From CAWFQB01 sp965277875 (GTDB taxonomy: Bacteria; Armatimonadota; Chthonomonadetes; Chthonomonadales; Chthonomonadaceae), in NCBI GenBank assembly GCA_965277875.1, contig CBDIDV010000002.1:3224001-3288000 (forward strand): 64,000 nt of DNA, given 5' to 3'. Positions 53,798-61,696 of this stretch are shown here, in pieces; positions within the stretch are counted from its first letter, which is position 1, and every line of letters starts with the position of its first letter. The notes beneath the pieces were generated by a model. It searched no databases. It saw only the letters and a program-made list of their open reading frames with translations, and was not told where the DNA came from. The translations under genes were made by a program, and so were the position numbers.

Positions 53798-54139
53798 CGG
53801 ATTGACTCTTGATTCGTTTGGTCGCAACGCGCAAAACAAAAAGAAAGGTTGGGGGGAAGAGCGCCATTCGCTGTCATCGCGCACTGCGGCGCTTCCGCTG
53901 ATGTGTATTCCGCCTGCCGCATCCGTCTGTGCGGTTTAACGCTCTTGTTCGGACGCCGTTTTCAGGCTGTTGACAAGTCACTGCACGGCGTCGAACCAAA
54001 CCGGAAAGCCGCGTCTGAATTATTTCCGCGCTGTTCCTGTCGCGCTTTTTGTGCGCCTATCAAGGTGCCGATTGAAACGCGCACCTGCCCGCAGAATACA
54101 TCAACACGCCACGCGCTTTGCTGACTTAGCTTGTCTTGT

Positions 54140-54913
54140 TCAATGCACCTTTTCCGCGCGCCATTCTTCCAGGCGTTTTTGGGCGCGGACAAGCAGATTG
54201 CGGACGGTGCGGTCGGTGACGCCCAGCGTCTGCGCGATCTCGTCCTGCGGCCAGTCCTCGTAATGGTAGAGAACAAAGGCTTTACGTTCCTGTTCGGGCA
54301 GGGCGCGCAGGGCTTCGCGTACCTCGACGCGCTCGGACGCGGGCAAGGGATCGGGAGCGGCGACCCTGTCAAAATAATCGGTGGTATGCCCCTCATCGTC
54401 CTCGACGGGGGCGGGCGCGAATTCGGCCTCGGCCAGAGCGCGGTACTTTTGCACGATGTTGAGCAAACGCCGTTTCAGACACAGCCAGAAGCGCACCTCC
54501 CAGAACTCACAGCCCCGGCTGTCATTGAACAGGTCCTGCATCATCTGCACCTGCACATCGCGCTTGCAGTCCTCGATATGCTGAGGCGAGAGTCTCCAGC
54601 ACATCACATGCTGATGCACGAAACGGGCGCTGCGCTCCAGAAGCAGGTCGGCGATCTCCCACGCGTTCTCCTTGTCCGCGCGCTGTGGGCCGCGCTGCCA
54701 GATTCGCAGCATACACACGAGCGTTTCTTCCTGCACCCATCCGGGCGCTTTGCGGTCGGCCTGCCGCGCCTGCTGCCAGAAGGCGGAAAGAGGCGCGTGG
54801 AGCAGGCGCTGCACCTGCGCTTCCACCTGCGGCTCGCGGGTGCGTCCTTCGGTCTGAAAATCGGCCAGGGCCGGGGCCACGCCCGCCGGGGCCGATAGGG
54901 TCTGCTCCAACAT
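54140..54913 (-). CDS. ECF sigma-70 family factor
   Basis: A 257-residue sigma factor. A region 2-like part around residues 70-150 (WEIADLLLERSARFVHQHVMCWRLSPQHIEDCKRDVQVQMMQDLF, ...WLCLKRRLLNIVQKYRAL) and a clear region 4 at the end (LRALPEQERKAFVLYHYEDWPQDEIAQTLGVTDRTVRNLLVRAQKRLEEW). The N-terminal 65 residues are unusual and Trp/Arg-rich. The gene is transcribed toward the XRE-like gene, 342 bases away; that gap holds nothing I recognise. It may control the peptidase-helicase set. Confidence 0.88.
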   Translation of the reverse strand: MLEQTLSAPAGVAPALADFQTEGRTREPQVEAQVQRLLHAPLSAFWQQARQADRKAPGWVQEETLVCMLRIWQRGPQRADKENAWEIADLLLERSARFVHQHVMCWRLSPQHIEDCKRDVQVQMMQDLFNDSRGCEFWEVRFWLCLKRRLLNIVQKYRALAEAEFAPAPVEDDEGHTTDYFDRVAAPDPLPASERVEVREALRALPEQERKAFVLYHYEDWPQDEIAQTLGVTDRTVRNLLVRAQKRLEEWRAEKVH

Positions 54914-55330
54914 AATTCTCTCCGCCGAAGGATTCGTTATCGCTCGAATAGGGCTTCAAACATTGCGGAACATCACGCGGAACCGGGCTGAAAACGCCGC
55001 GTCCCCGTCCGGCAAAATCGGGGCTGGAAACACCCGTTTCAATCTCAAAATACCCTCAAAACCCATACCGAAACACGGCATTTACGGGCCGCATCTGGGA
55101 TAATAGAATCAGCAGAATACAGTGATGTACTCCGTTGTGACGGGCAAACCCGGAACGCTGTGAACCGCTATATTGTACCCTTTTTGATCTTTTTAAGGGG
55201 ATTGTTCGCGCGCCCTTTCCGGTTGCGCGCATCCGCGTGTAGTACCTTACAAGCAGGGCAAAATCCTGCGTTCGCGGGGCGGAGCGGCAGGCGGCAGGAA
55301 ACACCCGCGCAGGGGATGGACGGCACAGCA

Positions 55331-55864
55331 ATGAGCGTTGAAACAAGAACTGATACGAGAATCAAAACGCGCAGCAGAGCGGCGGCAGCGAGCGAACCTA
55401 TGGAAACACAACTGGAAACACAACATATACGGTACGAAGCCAGGCACGAAGACATGCGATATGAAGATGCGCGGCATGAAGATACACGCGGCGAAGACAC
55501 GCGACACGAGGCGGCACAGCGCGACGCGGGCGGCAGCGACATGGAACTGACGGCGGGCGACCTGTTCGATGCGTTGTACGAGCAGATCGCGATGGCAAAA
55601 ACACGCGCCCTGATGGGCGAGACCGAACAGGCGCATACGTTGTTTGAGGACGCGGCGCGGGAGTACGCGCAGTACGCCGACATCTTTTCGAGCCTGCCGG
55701 GACACCTTTCGCTGCAACACGACCTGGAAACCACGCGGCAGATGCTTTGCCACAACAGCATACAGCCCGCGCAGCCCGACCTCCTGCCCGAACTGACCAT
55801 GCCTGCCATGCCCACCGCGCCGCCCAAGCAGCGCGTCCGCAGGCGCACCTCCAAAGCCGCCTGA
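55331..55864 (+). CDS. Hypothetical protein with five-residue HED repeats
   Basis: No family recognised. The start is uncertain: ATG 55331 or 55316, and longer GTG/TTG starts are possible. Residues 33-62 carry degenerate five-residue units (RYEDA, RHEDT, RGEDT, RHEAA) encoded by a 15-bp tandem repeat at 55432-55520. The part after about residue 70 is helical and coiled (TAGDLFDALYEQIAMAKTRALMG, AAREYAQYADIF), and the tail is basic. A strong terminator follows. The 417-base gap before it (54914-55330) shows no other gene. Confidence 0.6.
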   Translation: MSVETRTDTRIKTRSRAAAASEPMETQLETQHIRYEARHEDMRYEDARHEDTRGEDTRHEAAQRDAGGSDMELTAGDLFDALYEQIAMAKTRALMGETEQAHTLFEDAAREYAQYADIFSSLPGHLSLQHDLETTRQMLCHNSIQPAQPDLLPELTMPAMPTAPPKQRVRRRTSKAA

Positions 55865-55917
55865 CGGTTCCGGCGCAGGCGTTCCATTACAAACAATCAG
55901 CGGTATAAAATATAACT

Positions 55918-55951
55918 CACGTCCGGCGCAACTTTCCCCGCGCCGGACGTG
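55918..55951 (+). terminator. Rho-independent terminator
   Basis: CACGTCCGGCGC and GCGCCGGACGTG form a perfect 12-bp stem over a 10-base loop, followed by TCATTT. It ends the HED-repeat gene. Confidence 0.88.
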
Positions 55952-56061
55952 TCATTTCATGCAGAGACAAACGAATACAAGCGGTATCGAACGAAAAGCA
56001 GCGTTTCTCGTCACGCCGCTAAAGCGCCCGAAGCGAAATACAAAACTTTATTTTTATCCAC

Positions 56062-56090
56062 TTGACGTTGGGGCGGTTCCATGCTATATT
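56062..56090 (+). promoter_or_regulatory. Sigma-70 promoter of the tRNA-Gly/tRNA-Arg transcript
   Basis: TTGACG and TATATT are separated by exactly 17 bases, and the tRNA-Gly begins 13 bases after the -10 box. No other gene lies between, so this drives both tRNAs. Confidence 0.85.
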
Positions 56091-56103
56091 AGGAGAGTGT
56101 TTT

Positions 56104-56175
56104 GCGGGAGTAACTCAATGGTAGAGTACCTGCCTTCCAAGCAGGCTGTTGCGAGTCCGAGTCTCGTCTCCCGCT
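56104..56175 (+). tRNA. tRNA-Gly (TCC)
   Basis: Acceptor GCGGGAG pairs with CTCCCGC. The anticodon loop CTTCCAA carries TCC. The D arm is ACTC..GAGT and the T arm is GCGAG/CTCGT. The T-loop reads TCCGAGT, so T54-T55 of the usual TTC is TC here. The CCA end is not encoded. Confidence 0.95.
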
Positions 56176-56211
56176 CTTAGCCTTGAACGCTGTTTACAGT
56201 TGTAAATAAAC

Positions 56212-56285
56212 GCGCCCATAACTCAGTGGATCAGAGTAACCGGCTTCTACCCGGTCAGTCGGGGGTTCGAGTCCCTCTGGGCGCA
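56212..56285 (+). tRNA. tRNA-Arg (TCT)
   Basis: Acceptor GCGCCCA pairs with TGGGCGC, followed by A73. The anticodon stem ACCGG/CCGGT encloses CTTCTAC, anticodon TCT for AGA. The T arm GGGGG-TTCGAGT-CCCTC is normal. No CCA is encoded. It lies 36 bases after tRNA-Gly, so they are likely cotranscribed. Confidence 0.95.
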
Positions 56286-56436
56286 TACACTTTTATACAG
56301 ACGTTTGTTGTATTAGAACAAAATACGATTTTTCAGAAGCCTTTGCGATACAGAGAGTATCGTGAAGGCTTTTTGCATCACACATCCCAATGTCAAAGAG
56401 ATTGAGCATTAGAGGCCGCGATGGCGATATAGCGGT

Positions 56437-57031
56437 ATGAGCGACTTACGACACTTCATCATCTTCAATCGCACGGACGGTCATTGCGCGACGTGGCTGC
56501 TGCGCGCCTTCGCTGCGTGACGCGATCCAGCAGTACGTAATGGATCAGCACACAGACTTGGGTGAAGACGGCAGATTTATAGTACAGGACGGCTATGATG
56601 GAGAGATCGTCTATGAACATCCGCTGGCATGCATCGAGGAGTGGGAGAAAACGTTTGACGGCGGTGACAATTGGAACGGATGGGAGATCAAAGAGCTGAC
56701 CGAGTCACACTGGCAGGCCCGGTTTGCAGAAGTATTTTGCAGCGAGAACCCCTTTGATGTCGAACACTACATCGAACTTTGCCGTCCACTTCTGCGCGGA
56801 CGTTATTCACGGTCGCGGGCGCGGGGCTTCGTGTGGTACTTGCAGGAGGGGCCGCTCGTCACCTTTTACCGCCGCGCAAAGCCTCATCGCCGCCGACCTG
56901 TAGTCATTTTAGGGCGTTATCTGCTGCCCTACCGCAACTATCCGCATCCACAGGAGTGGAAGGGTAGCCTTGACGACATCCTTGAACAGATGAATATATC
57001 CTACCCTCTGCCATTCGCCGAAGACATGTAA
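56437..57031 (+). CDS. Hypothetical protein gene with an apparent frameshift
   Basis: A frame from ATG 56437 (MSDLRHFIIFNRTDGHCATW, LLRAFAA) stops at a TGA at about 56518. The next reading frame continues with DAIQQYV and then ATG 56540 (MDQHTDLGEDGRFIVQDG, CIEEWEKTFDGGDNW) to 57031. Both parts read as coding and join smoothly if one base is lost or gained near 56515. From 56540 alone the protein is 163 residues. The sequence is soluble and rich in aromatic residues (EIKELTESHWQARFAEVF). No family recognised. Confidence 0.55.
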
Positions 57032-57098
57032 ACGGCAGAACACGTAAAACTGCACATTGTTCATAGCCCTCGCGCGCTCGGCCTTGTGACGCCCCGCG

Positions 57099-57737
57099 CT
57101 ATTTTTTATGCTTGCCCTTTGGGCCAGGGCGGCGCTTGTTTTCAGGCACGGCCTTTTCGATCATCTCGCGCACGATACGGCCTTCAGGGCTTGTCCGCAA
57201 CAGCGCCTTGTCGTAGGGCGTCAGTCCCATCCATCCGGGGATCAGCGGGTCGGCCCCGGCCTTGAGCAGCAGCGCGGTGATTTCGCTGTCGCCCTGTTCG
57301 GCGGCTATTTTGAGCGCGGTCGTGCCGATGTGCGCCTCATCGCGCGCGTTGACGTTTGCGCCTGCCGCAATCAAGCGCTGCGCGAGTTCCAGGTTTTTCT
57401 CTCTGACAGCCACCATCAGAGGCGTATAATCGAGGTAATCGTAGCGGTCGAGGGCCGTCCTACCATCGGCGGCAAGCAGCAGGTCGAGGATGTCCGCCGC
57501 GTTCTTCTCCACGGCGGCATGTACGGAGGTCGAGTCGTTTTCCGGTTCCCGCGCCACCTCAGCGCCGAAGCGCAGCAGCAGACGCACCGCGTCAGTCCAT
57601 ACCCGGCTTGCCGCCCAGTACAGCAGGGTGTTGTCGTGCCACAAAACGTTCGGGTCGGCCCCTTGTTCCAGAGCGGCCTGCATCTGTTCCAAGTCGTTGC
57701 TGCTAAAGGCTTCACACAAATATGCGTCCCAATCCAT
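57099..57737 (-). CDS. Ankyrin-repeat protein
   Basis: A 212-residue protein from ATG 57737. About five ankyrin repeats are visible: DLEQMQAALEQGADPNVLWHDNTLLYWAAS, AVRLLLRFGAEVARE, ILDLLLAADGRTALDRYDYLDYTPLMVAVR, LAQRLIAAGANVNARDEAHIGTTALKIAAE and ITALLLKAGADPLIPGWMGLTPYDKAL. The C-terminus is basic (KRRPGPKGKHKK). It is a cytoplasmic protein-binding module with unknown partner. It is on the same strand as the toxin-antitoxin genes, 45 bases downstream of the toxin. Confidence 0.9.
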   Translation of the reverse strand: MDWDAYLCEAFSSNDLEQMQAALEQGADPNVLWHDNTLLYWAASRVWTDAVRLLLRFGAEVAREPENDSTSVHAAVEKNAADILDLLLAADGRTALDRYDYLDYTPLMVAVREKNLELAQRLIAAGANVNARDEAHIGTTALKIAAEQGDSEITALLLKAGADPLIPGWMGLTPYDKALLRTSPEGRIVREMIEKAVPENKRRPGPKGKHKK

Positions 57738-57782
57738 ACACTTGCTTTCACATCGACACAAACACGCAGGATTATCTCCCCC

Positions 57783-58199
57783 TTAGAGGCGTTCGACTTT
57801 TCCACGGTCATTAATCTGAGCAAGAGACAAATTCTTTAGCGGAGAAACCTGGGAATCAATCTCGTGCCAGTAACGCAGCATCCATACGCATTGCGCCCAG
57901 GCTACGGACGGGTAGAGGCTTTCCGGTATCCCGATGGGTTTGGAAACAAAGGATTTTGGCAGAAACAGCGCCTTGACATTGTATTCGCGCAGTATTTGCC
58001 CATGCCCGCCCTTCCCTTGAGAACGATTCATCTGTCGGTCACAAGTTACGAGTACGGTGTCACTGTTTCCAATCTGAGGCAAAAAGTCTTGGTCCAGAAT
58101 ACCTAATCCAAATGTGTCTTTGATGTGGGACACATCGCAGCCTAAATTCTTCAGCGTATTTACAATGTGATAACTTACATTCTCGTCAAATAAGTACAT
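57783..58199 (-). CDS. VapC45-type PIN-like toxin
   Basis: A 138-residue PIN-like (DUF5615/VapC45) ribonuclease. The conserved acidic start is LFDENVSYHIVNTLKNLG, followed by LDQDFLPQIGNSDTVLVTCDRQM with a second acidic centre. Toxins of this family cleave RNA and are held inactive by a cognate antitoxin; the antitoxin gene here lies 111 bases upstream (58311-59030). The C-terminal 60 residues (ESLYPSVAWAQCVWMLRYWHEI) are the usual helical end. ATG 58199 has AAGG upstream. A functional pair is suggested by order and family. Confidence 0.8.
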   Translation of the reverse strand: MYLFDENVSYHIVNTLKNLGCDVSHIKDTFGLGILDQDFLPQIGNSDTVLVTCDRQMNRSQGKGGHGQILREYNVKALFLPKSFVSKPIGIPESLYPSVAWAQCVWMLRYWHEIDSQVSPLKNLSLAQINDRGKVERL

Positions 58200-58310
58200 T
58201 ACGTGGCCTTGCGCTAGTCAGGGTTTTTATTTATCTCAAAACTAATTTCGTTGAAATTTGCGTTTTTGGCACACATCTTATTCCGAAGTTGTTTTGGCTA
58301 GCACAATATT

Positions 58311-59030
58311 TTATGCAGCTCTGCGCAATGACTCTTCAAACTCGATTGCGTCCGTGACCGCCTGCAATTCCACTCCGTACCATGCGCTGATGGCCTGACG
58401 TAATCCACTGTCAACAGGATCGCCCCCTTTGTACATTCCGTACAGCGCCTTTGTCGGAACTCTTGTCGCCGCGTTAATGGGCTGCCCGAAGGAACGCTGC
58501 GGGTCTATGATTACAGACCTGTTTTTTCCCAACGGCCAGTATCGGGCGGCTTCCAATTTGTCGTAGTCGATCTTATGAAAGTACGCCTGTGCAAACTCTA
58601 GCAGTACCGTTTGCCCGTTCTTCAAGTCCTGCGCGATCTGCTTTTTCGTGATAGGTTCTTCGTCGCCCGCCGCCTGTATCACTTGTTCGTCCGTCAGATG
58701 AAATATATCTTTGCCATCGGTTCGCAGTCCTTCCACGGCAAACGGATGCGAAGTCTTGAAAGTGTCGGACGCTCTTTTGGCTGCGGCTCGAATTGTCGGC
58801 ATAGACACATCATGTTCACGAAACAGCTTGATGAACATTATTTCGATCAGCTGCTGGAATGTCAATACCTCGGTGTCGTCCACTCTGGCAACTTCTGTAA
58901 TCAGGATGGGAGGCGATAAACGATGTGCCTTTGGCGTTTCATAGCCATTGATCCACCGGCGGATACTGCGCGCATCGGCATGGATGATGCGCGCGGCTTC
59001 GGGTACGCTATACACGCCTTTTCCCAGCAA
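58311..59030 (-). CDS. VapB45-type antitoxin, HTH plus DUF433
   Basis: The antitoxin of the VapC45-like toxin. Residues 6-35 are a MerR-type helix-turn-helix (YSVPEAARIIHADARSIRRWINGY), residues 45-160 are helical with the DUF433 pattern at the end (DKLEAARYWPLGKNRSVIIDPQRSFGQPINAATRVPTKALYGMYKGG). It binds its own promoter in this family. The start is doubtful: TTG 59030 is used here, but the excellent site AGGAGGTGA lies about 25 bases upstream of it and would better suit a start at ATC 59045/59048. A sigma-70 promoter lies at 59110-59138. A 111-base, A/T-rich gap separates it from the toxin gene. Confidence 0.8.
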   Translation of the reverse strand: MLGKGVYSVPEAARIIHADARSIRRWINGYETPKAHRLSPPILITEVARVDDTEVLTFQQLIEIMFIKLFREHDVSMPTIRAAAKRASDTFKTSHPFAVEGLRTDGKDIFHLTDEQVIQAAGDEEPITKKQIAQDLKNGQTVLLEFAQAYFHKIDYDKLEAARYWPLGKNRSVIIDPQRSFGQPINAATRVPTKALYGMYKGGDPVDSGLRQAISAWYGVELQAVTDAIEFEESLRRAA

Positions 59031-59109
59031 AGTATGTGCATTGATGATACGTCACCTCCTTTACCAGACAAGCGTTTGCGCCGCTGTGTGGTGAAATGTC
59101 TACTGCATA

Positions 59110-59138
59110 ATGATAGCCTGCGCCGAGTCTTTTGTCAA
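59110..59138 (-). promoter_or_regulatory. Sigma-70 promoter of the vapB45-vapC45 operon
   Basis: TTGACA and TATCAT on the minus strand are 17 bases apart. The transcript would start near 59103 and reach the ribosome site AGGAGGTGA at about 59052-59060. It fits an autoregulated operon. Confidence 0.75.
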
Positions 59139-59247
59139 TGAATGCTCAGGAAAATGCTTTCGAGAAATCGCTCGCGTTCCTGATGCGCCATTTGCCGGGG
59201 CATGTGAACGGCTCAACGACATGGAATGGGGCCGCAGGAACACAACC

Positions 59248-60099
59248 ATGAGGACAGCAAAGGCAGAGAACAAAGGGCAGGCCGATGTCAAAGCCACGCT
59301 TGCAGTGCTGCGCAGGCAGAAGTGGCCGCAGCAGTACGAGGCCATACAGACCTTGACAACAAGCGCGGACGCGTCTGCCGACATTATTTTGCTGCATCTG
59401 TTGGACAGCCGCACTGCCAGGGTTCGGGAAGCGGCATTGAACGCTCTAGGGGAACGCAGCGCAGCGTTGGGGCGCGTCGCGGCCAGAGTTTTGCTCGACG
59501 ACCCTGATGCCTGCGCGCGGTATGCCGCCGCCGAACTGCTGGGGCGAATCGGTTTCAAGCAGGACATTCGCCGTCTGCGCCATGCTCTTAGTGACAAGAG
59601 TTGGGTGATGCGCGCAACGGTGGCGGACAGTCTGGGAAGGATTGGCGGCACATCGGTACATCCTCAACTTAAAACAGCCATGCTGAACGATCCGCATTCC
59701 GTGGTGCGCCGCGACGCCGCGTTCGCGTTATCGTATGCCGGGCGCGGCGACGTTGTTCCTGATCTGGAACGGGCCTTGACCGCAGAGAAGGGGGAACAGG
59801 CGCAGGCGGACATGTCAGCGGCATTGTATGCGCTGGGACGAGCGGAGTACCTCACGCCCCTGCTGGCGCATCTGCATTCCGAAGCCTCTTCGGTGCGTTA
59901 CGCCACGATAAACTCGCTTCGGGAGATCACGCGACCGGACGACAAAGAACAGGTGGTGCAAGCCATTCGCGATATGCTGGCGCGAGAAGAGAACCCCGGT
60001 CTGCTGACAGACGGCGCCACAATAGCCGAGGAACTGAGGCCGCCCGACAACCGGCGTAAACAAGACGCTCCGCATATTGACAACAACGCTCAGGCATGA
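59248..60099 (+). CDS. HEAT-repeat protein without LLR tail
   Basis: A 283-residue protein from ATG 59248 (CAGGAA upstream); ATG 59221 is possible. It is built of about seven HEAT-like repeats (ILLHLLDSRTARVREAALNALGE, VLLDDPDACARYAAAELLGRIGF, ALSDKSWVMRATVADSLGRIGG, MLNDPHSVVRRDAAFALSYAGR, HLHSEASSVRYATINSLRE). It differs from the LLR family: the C-terminus ends AEELRPPDNRRKQDA and lacks the motif. A promoter for the next tRNA overlaps its last codons. Function unknown; the repeats suggest protein binding or a phycobilin-lyase-like fold. Confidence 0.88.
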   Translation: MRTAKAENKGQADVKATLAVLRRQKWPQQYEAIQTLTTSADASADIILLHLLDSRTARVREAALNALGERSAALGRVAARVLLDDPDACARYAAAELLGRIGFKQDIRRLRHALSDKSWVMRATVADSLGRIGGTSVHPQLKTAMLNDPHSVVRRDAAFALSYAGRGDVVPDLERALTAEKGEQAQADMSAALYALGRAEYLTPLLAHLHSEASSVRYATINSLREITRPDDKEQVVQAIRDMLAREENPGLLTDGATIAEELRPPDNRRKQDAPHIDNNAQA

Positions 60100-60105
60100 T
60101 ATAAT
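60077..60105 (+). promoter_or_regulatory. Consensus sigma-70 promoter for tRNA-His
   Basis: TTGACA and TATAAT, both perfect consensus, with a 17-base spacer, lie over the end of the HEAT gene (stop at 60099). The tRNA-His begins 73 bases after the -10 box, giving a leader of about 65 bases. Confidence 0.9.
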
Positions 60106-60178
60106 ACATACCATTGCAGGGACATACGCGGACGTTTTGTTAGCGCAAAATGTAGGTTGCTGCGGTGAAAATAGGTGC

Positions 60179-60253
60179 GGCGATTTTAGCTCAGTTGGTT
60201 AGAGCGCCTGTTTGTGGAGCAGGAGGTCACGGGTTCAAGTCCCGTAAGTCGCC
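60179..60253 (+). tRNA. tRNA-His (GTG)
   Basis: The anticodon loop TTGTGGA carries GTG. The acceptor GCGATTT pairs with AAGTCGC (one T-G pair), and the encoded G-1 at 60179 pairs with C73, the identity pair of tRNA-His. T-loop GGTTCAAGTCC is normal. No CCA is encoded. Confidence 0.95.
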
Positions 60254-60279
60254 CTTAGTTGATAGTTATTGTTATTTAT

Positions 60280-60310
60280 AGAGGCTTAAAGCACTGCGCT
60301 TTAAGCCTCT
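60280..60310 (+). terminator. Rho-independent terminator after tRNA-His
   Basis: AGAGGCTTAAAGC and GCTTTAAGCCTCT form a perfect 13-bp stem over a 5-base loop, followed by ATTTTC. Confidence 0.9.
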
Positions 60311-60349
60311 ATTTTCGTGTGTATATTTTGCCATTAGCCCGTGCCGCGC

Positions 60350-61240
60350 CTACTTCGACCCGGTTCCGGCACTGTCGCTGACTTCCTGAGCGAAGCCGGC
60401 CCAGTCTATGTCGTTGCGGCCTTTGGCGATAGTGGAGGTGAGCCGATCCTGAATGAGGTTGGCGAGCGGCATCGGCACGTCGCTGCTCAGGGCTGTCTGC
60501 AAAACCAGGTGCATGTCCTTGCGGATCAGGGCGGGAGAGGCCCCGACCGGCTGATAGTGTTCGCTCGCGATCATCTTGCCGTAGTTGACATACGCGGGGC
60601 AGGCGAACAGGGTCTGCGTGAACATCTCGAAAATCTGCTGCCGCGCCACGCCGTTCTTTTCGGCTAATGTGAACGCCTCGGCCATCGCCTCTATCGCGGC
60701 CCCGAACATAAAGTTGCCCGCCAGCTTGACCACGTTTGCCGCGCCCACGTCCTCGCCAAAGTCGTATACGCCCTGCCCCATCGCGTCCAATAGCGGACGT
60801 ATCCGCGCCTTCGCAGCGGCATTTCCCGCGACCGCGATCCACAGTTTGGCCGCCATAGCGGCGTCGGGCTTGCCGAACACGGGCGCGGCCACATACTGCC
60901 CGCCATGATGCGCGTGATACTCCGCCAGATTGCGGGCCGTGGCGGGCGAAATGGTACTCATCGAGACGTGAATGCCGTCCGGCCCCAGGCTGTCCCCGAA
61001 CCCCTCGCCGCCGGTCGTTACCTTCTCTACGGCGCGGTCATCGGTCAGCATCGAGATTACAATGCCGCCTGACTCAGCCGCTTCTTTTGCGCTGTGTACC
61101 AAATTTGCGCCCTGCGCGACAAGCGGCTGCGCTTTCTCCGGTGTGCGATTGTACACGCGCAGGCCGAAACCCGCGTGGAGAAGATTGGCCGCCATCGCCG
61201 TTCCCATCTGCCCCAGCCCGACAAACCCGATTGTTTCCAT
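60350..61240 (-). CDS. NAD(P)-dependent beta-hydroxyacid dehydrogenase family oxidoreductase
   Basis: A 296-residue enzyme of the 3-hydroxyisobutyrate / tartronate-semialdehyde / glyoxylate-succinic-semialdehyde reductase group. The dinucleotide site GFVGLGQMGTAMAANLLHAG starts at residue 4; ISPATARNLAEYH, VAAPVFGKPDAAM and NVVKLAGNFMFGAAIEAMAEAFTLAEKNG (catalytic Lys in VKLAGN) follow; LIRKDMHLVLQTA is near 220. The exact substrate cannot be set from sequence. GGGAGGA lies before ATG 61240. The gene stands alone, between tRNA-His and the degraded frame at 61436. Confidence 0.9.
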   Translation of the reverse strand: METIGFVGLGQMGTAMAANLLHAGFGLRVYNRTPEKAQPLVAQGANLVHSAKEAAESGGIVISMLTDDRAVEKVTTGGEGFGDSLGPDGIHVSMSTISPATARNLAEYHAHHGGQYVAAPVFGKPDAAMAAKLWIAVAGNAAAKARIRPLLDAMGQGVYDFGEDVGAANVVKLAGNFMFGAAIEAMAEAFTLAEKNGVARQQIFEMFTQTLFACPAYVNYGKMIASEHYQPVGASPALIRKDMHLVLQTALSSDVPMPLANLIQDRLTSTIAKGRNDIDWAGFAQEVSDSAGTGSK

Positions 61241-61435
61241 AACTTGTTCCTCCCGCCGTTCTTTCGTGTACTCTTTTTACGTATCTCCATGCCGCATGTT
61301 TCCCTCGGATGCTGCAATGCGGCCCAATCGCCCTTGATTTTGCGCCATGCTGATTTCGGCTGGTTTTGATTGTCCGTTCCGAATTTGCCGTGGACGGCGC
61401 AGCAACGCTCATCATAAACGCCGTTCGCTTTTTCA

Positions 61436-61662
61436 TTTTGGTACTACTGCGCCGCCGGGAACTTGAACAAAAGCGTAAACTCATCATCCCGATTATGACG
61501 CCGACAAAACGCAGACGGGCGCGGCGGCGAATGAACGCTGCCAACGCATCGGAAACCTGCGGGCCGAGGGCGGTGAGGCGTTCTTTCAGGCGGCGAGGGT
61601 GTCTGCGTCGGTGTCGTCCCACTGGCGCAGGGCCTCGCGCAGTTGGGGAGAGGGTCATTACG
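61436..61662 (-). pseudogene. Possible broken small gene, about 80 aa, two to three frameshifts
   Basis: Three successive reading frames on the minus strand each look coding in turn: PQLREALRQWDDTDADTLAA, then LKERLTALGPQVSDALAAFI with RRRARLRFVG, then RDDEFTLLFKFPAAQ and a stop. Third-position G/C is high in each. They would form one short acidic-to-basic helical protein if two or three single-base shifts were mended. It lies 34 bases downstream of the LLR HEAT gene at 61697. No homolog recognised. Confidence 0.35.
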
Positions 61663-61696
61663 TGATGACCTTATCAGAAAGACAACGGGGGCCGGT

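Noticed and set aside
55918..60320. Attachment-site duplications of tRNA ends
   Set aside because: I looked for second copies of the T-arm/acceptor ends of the three tRNAs nearby and saw none.
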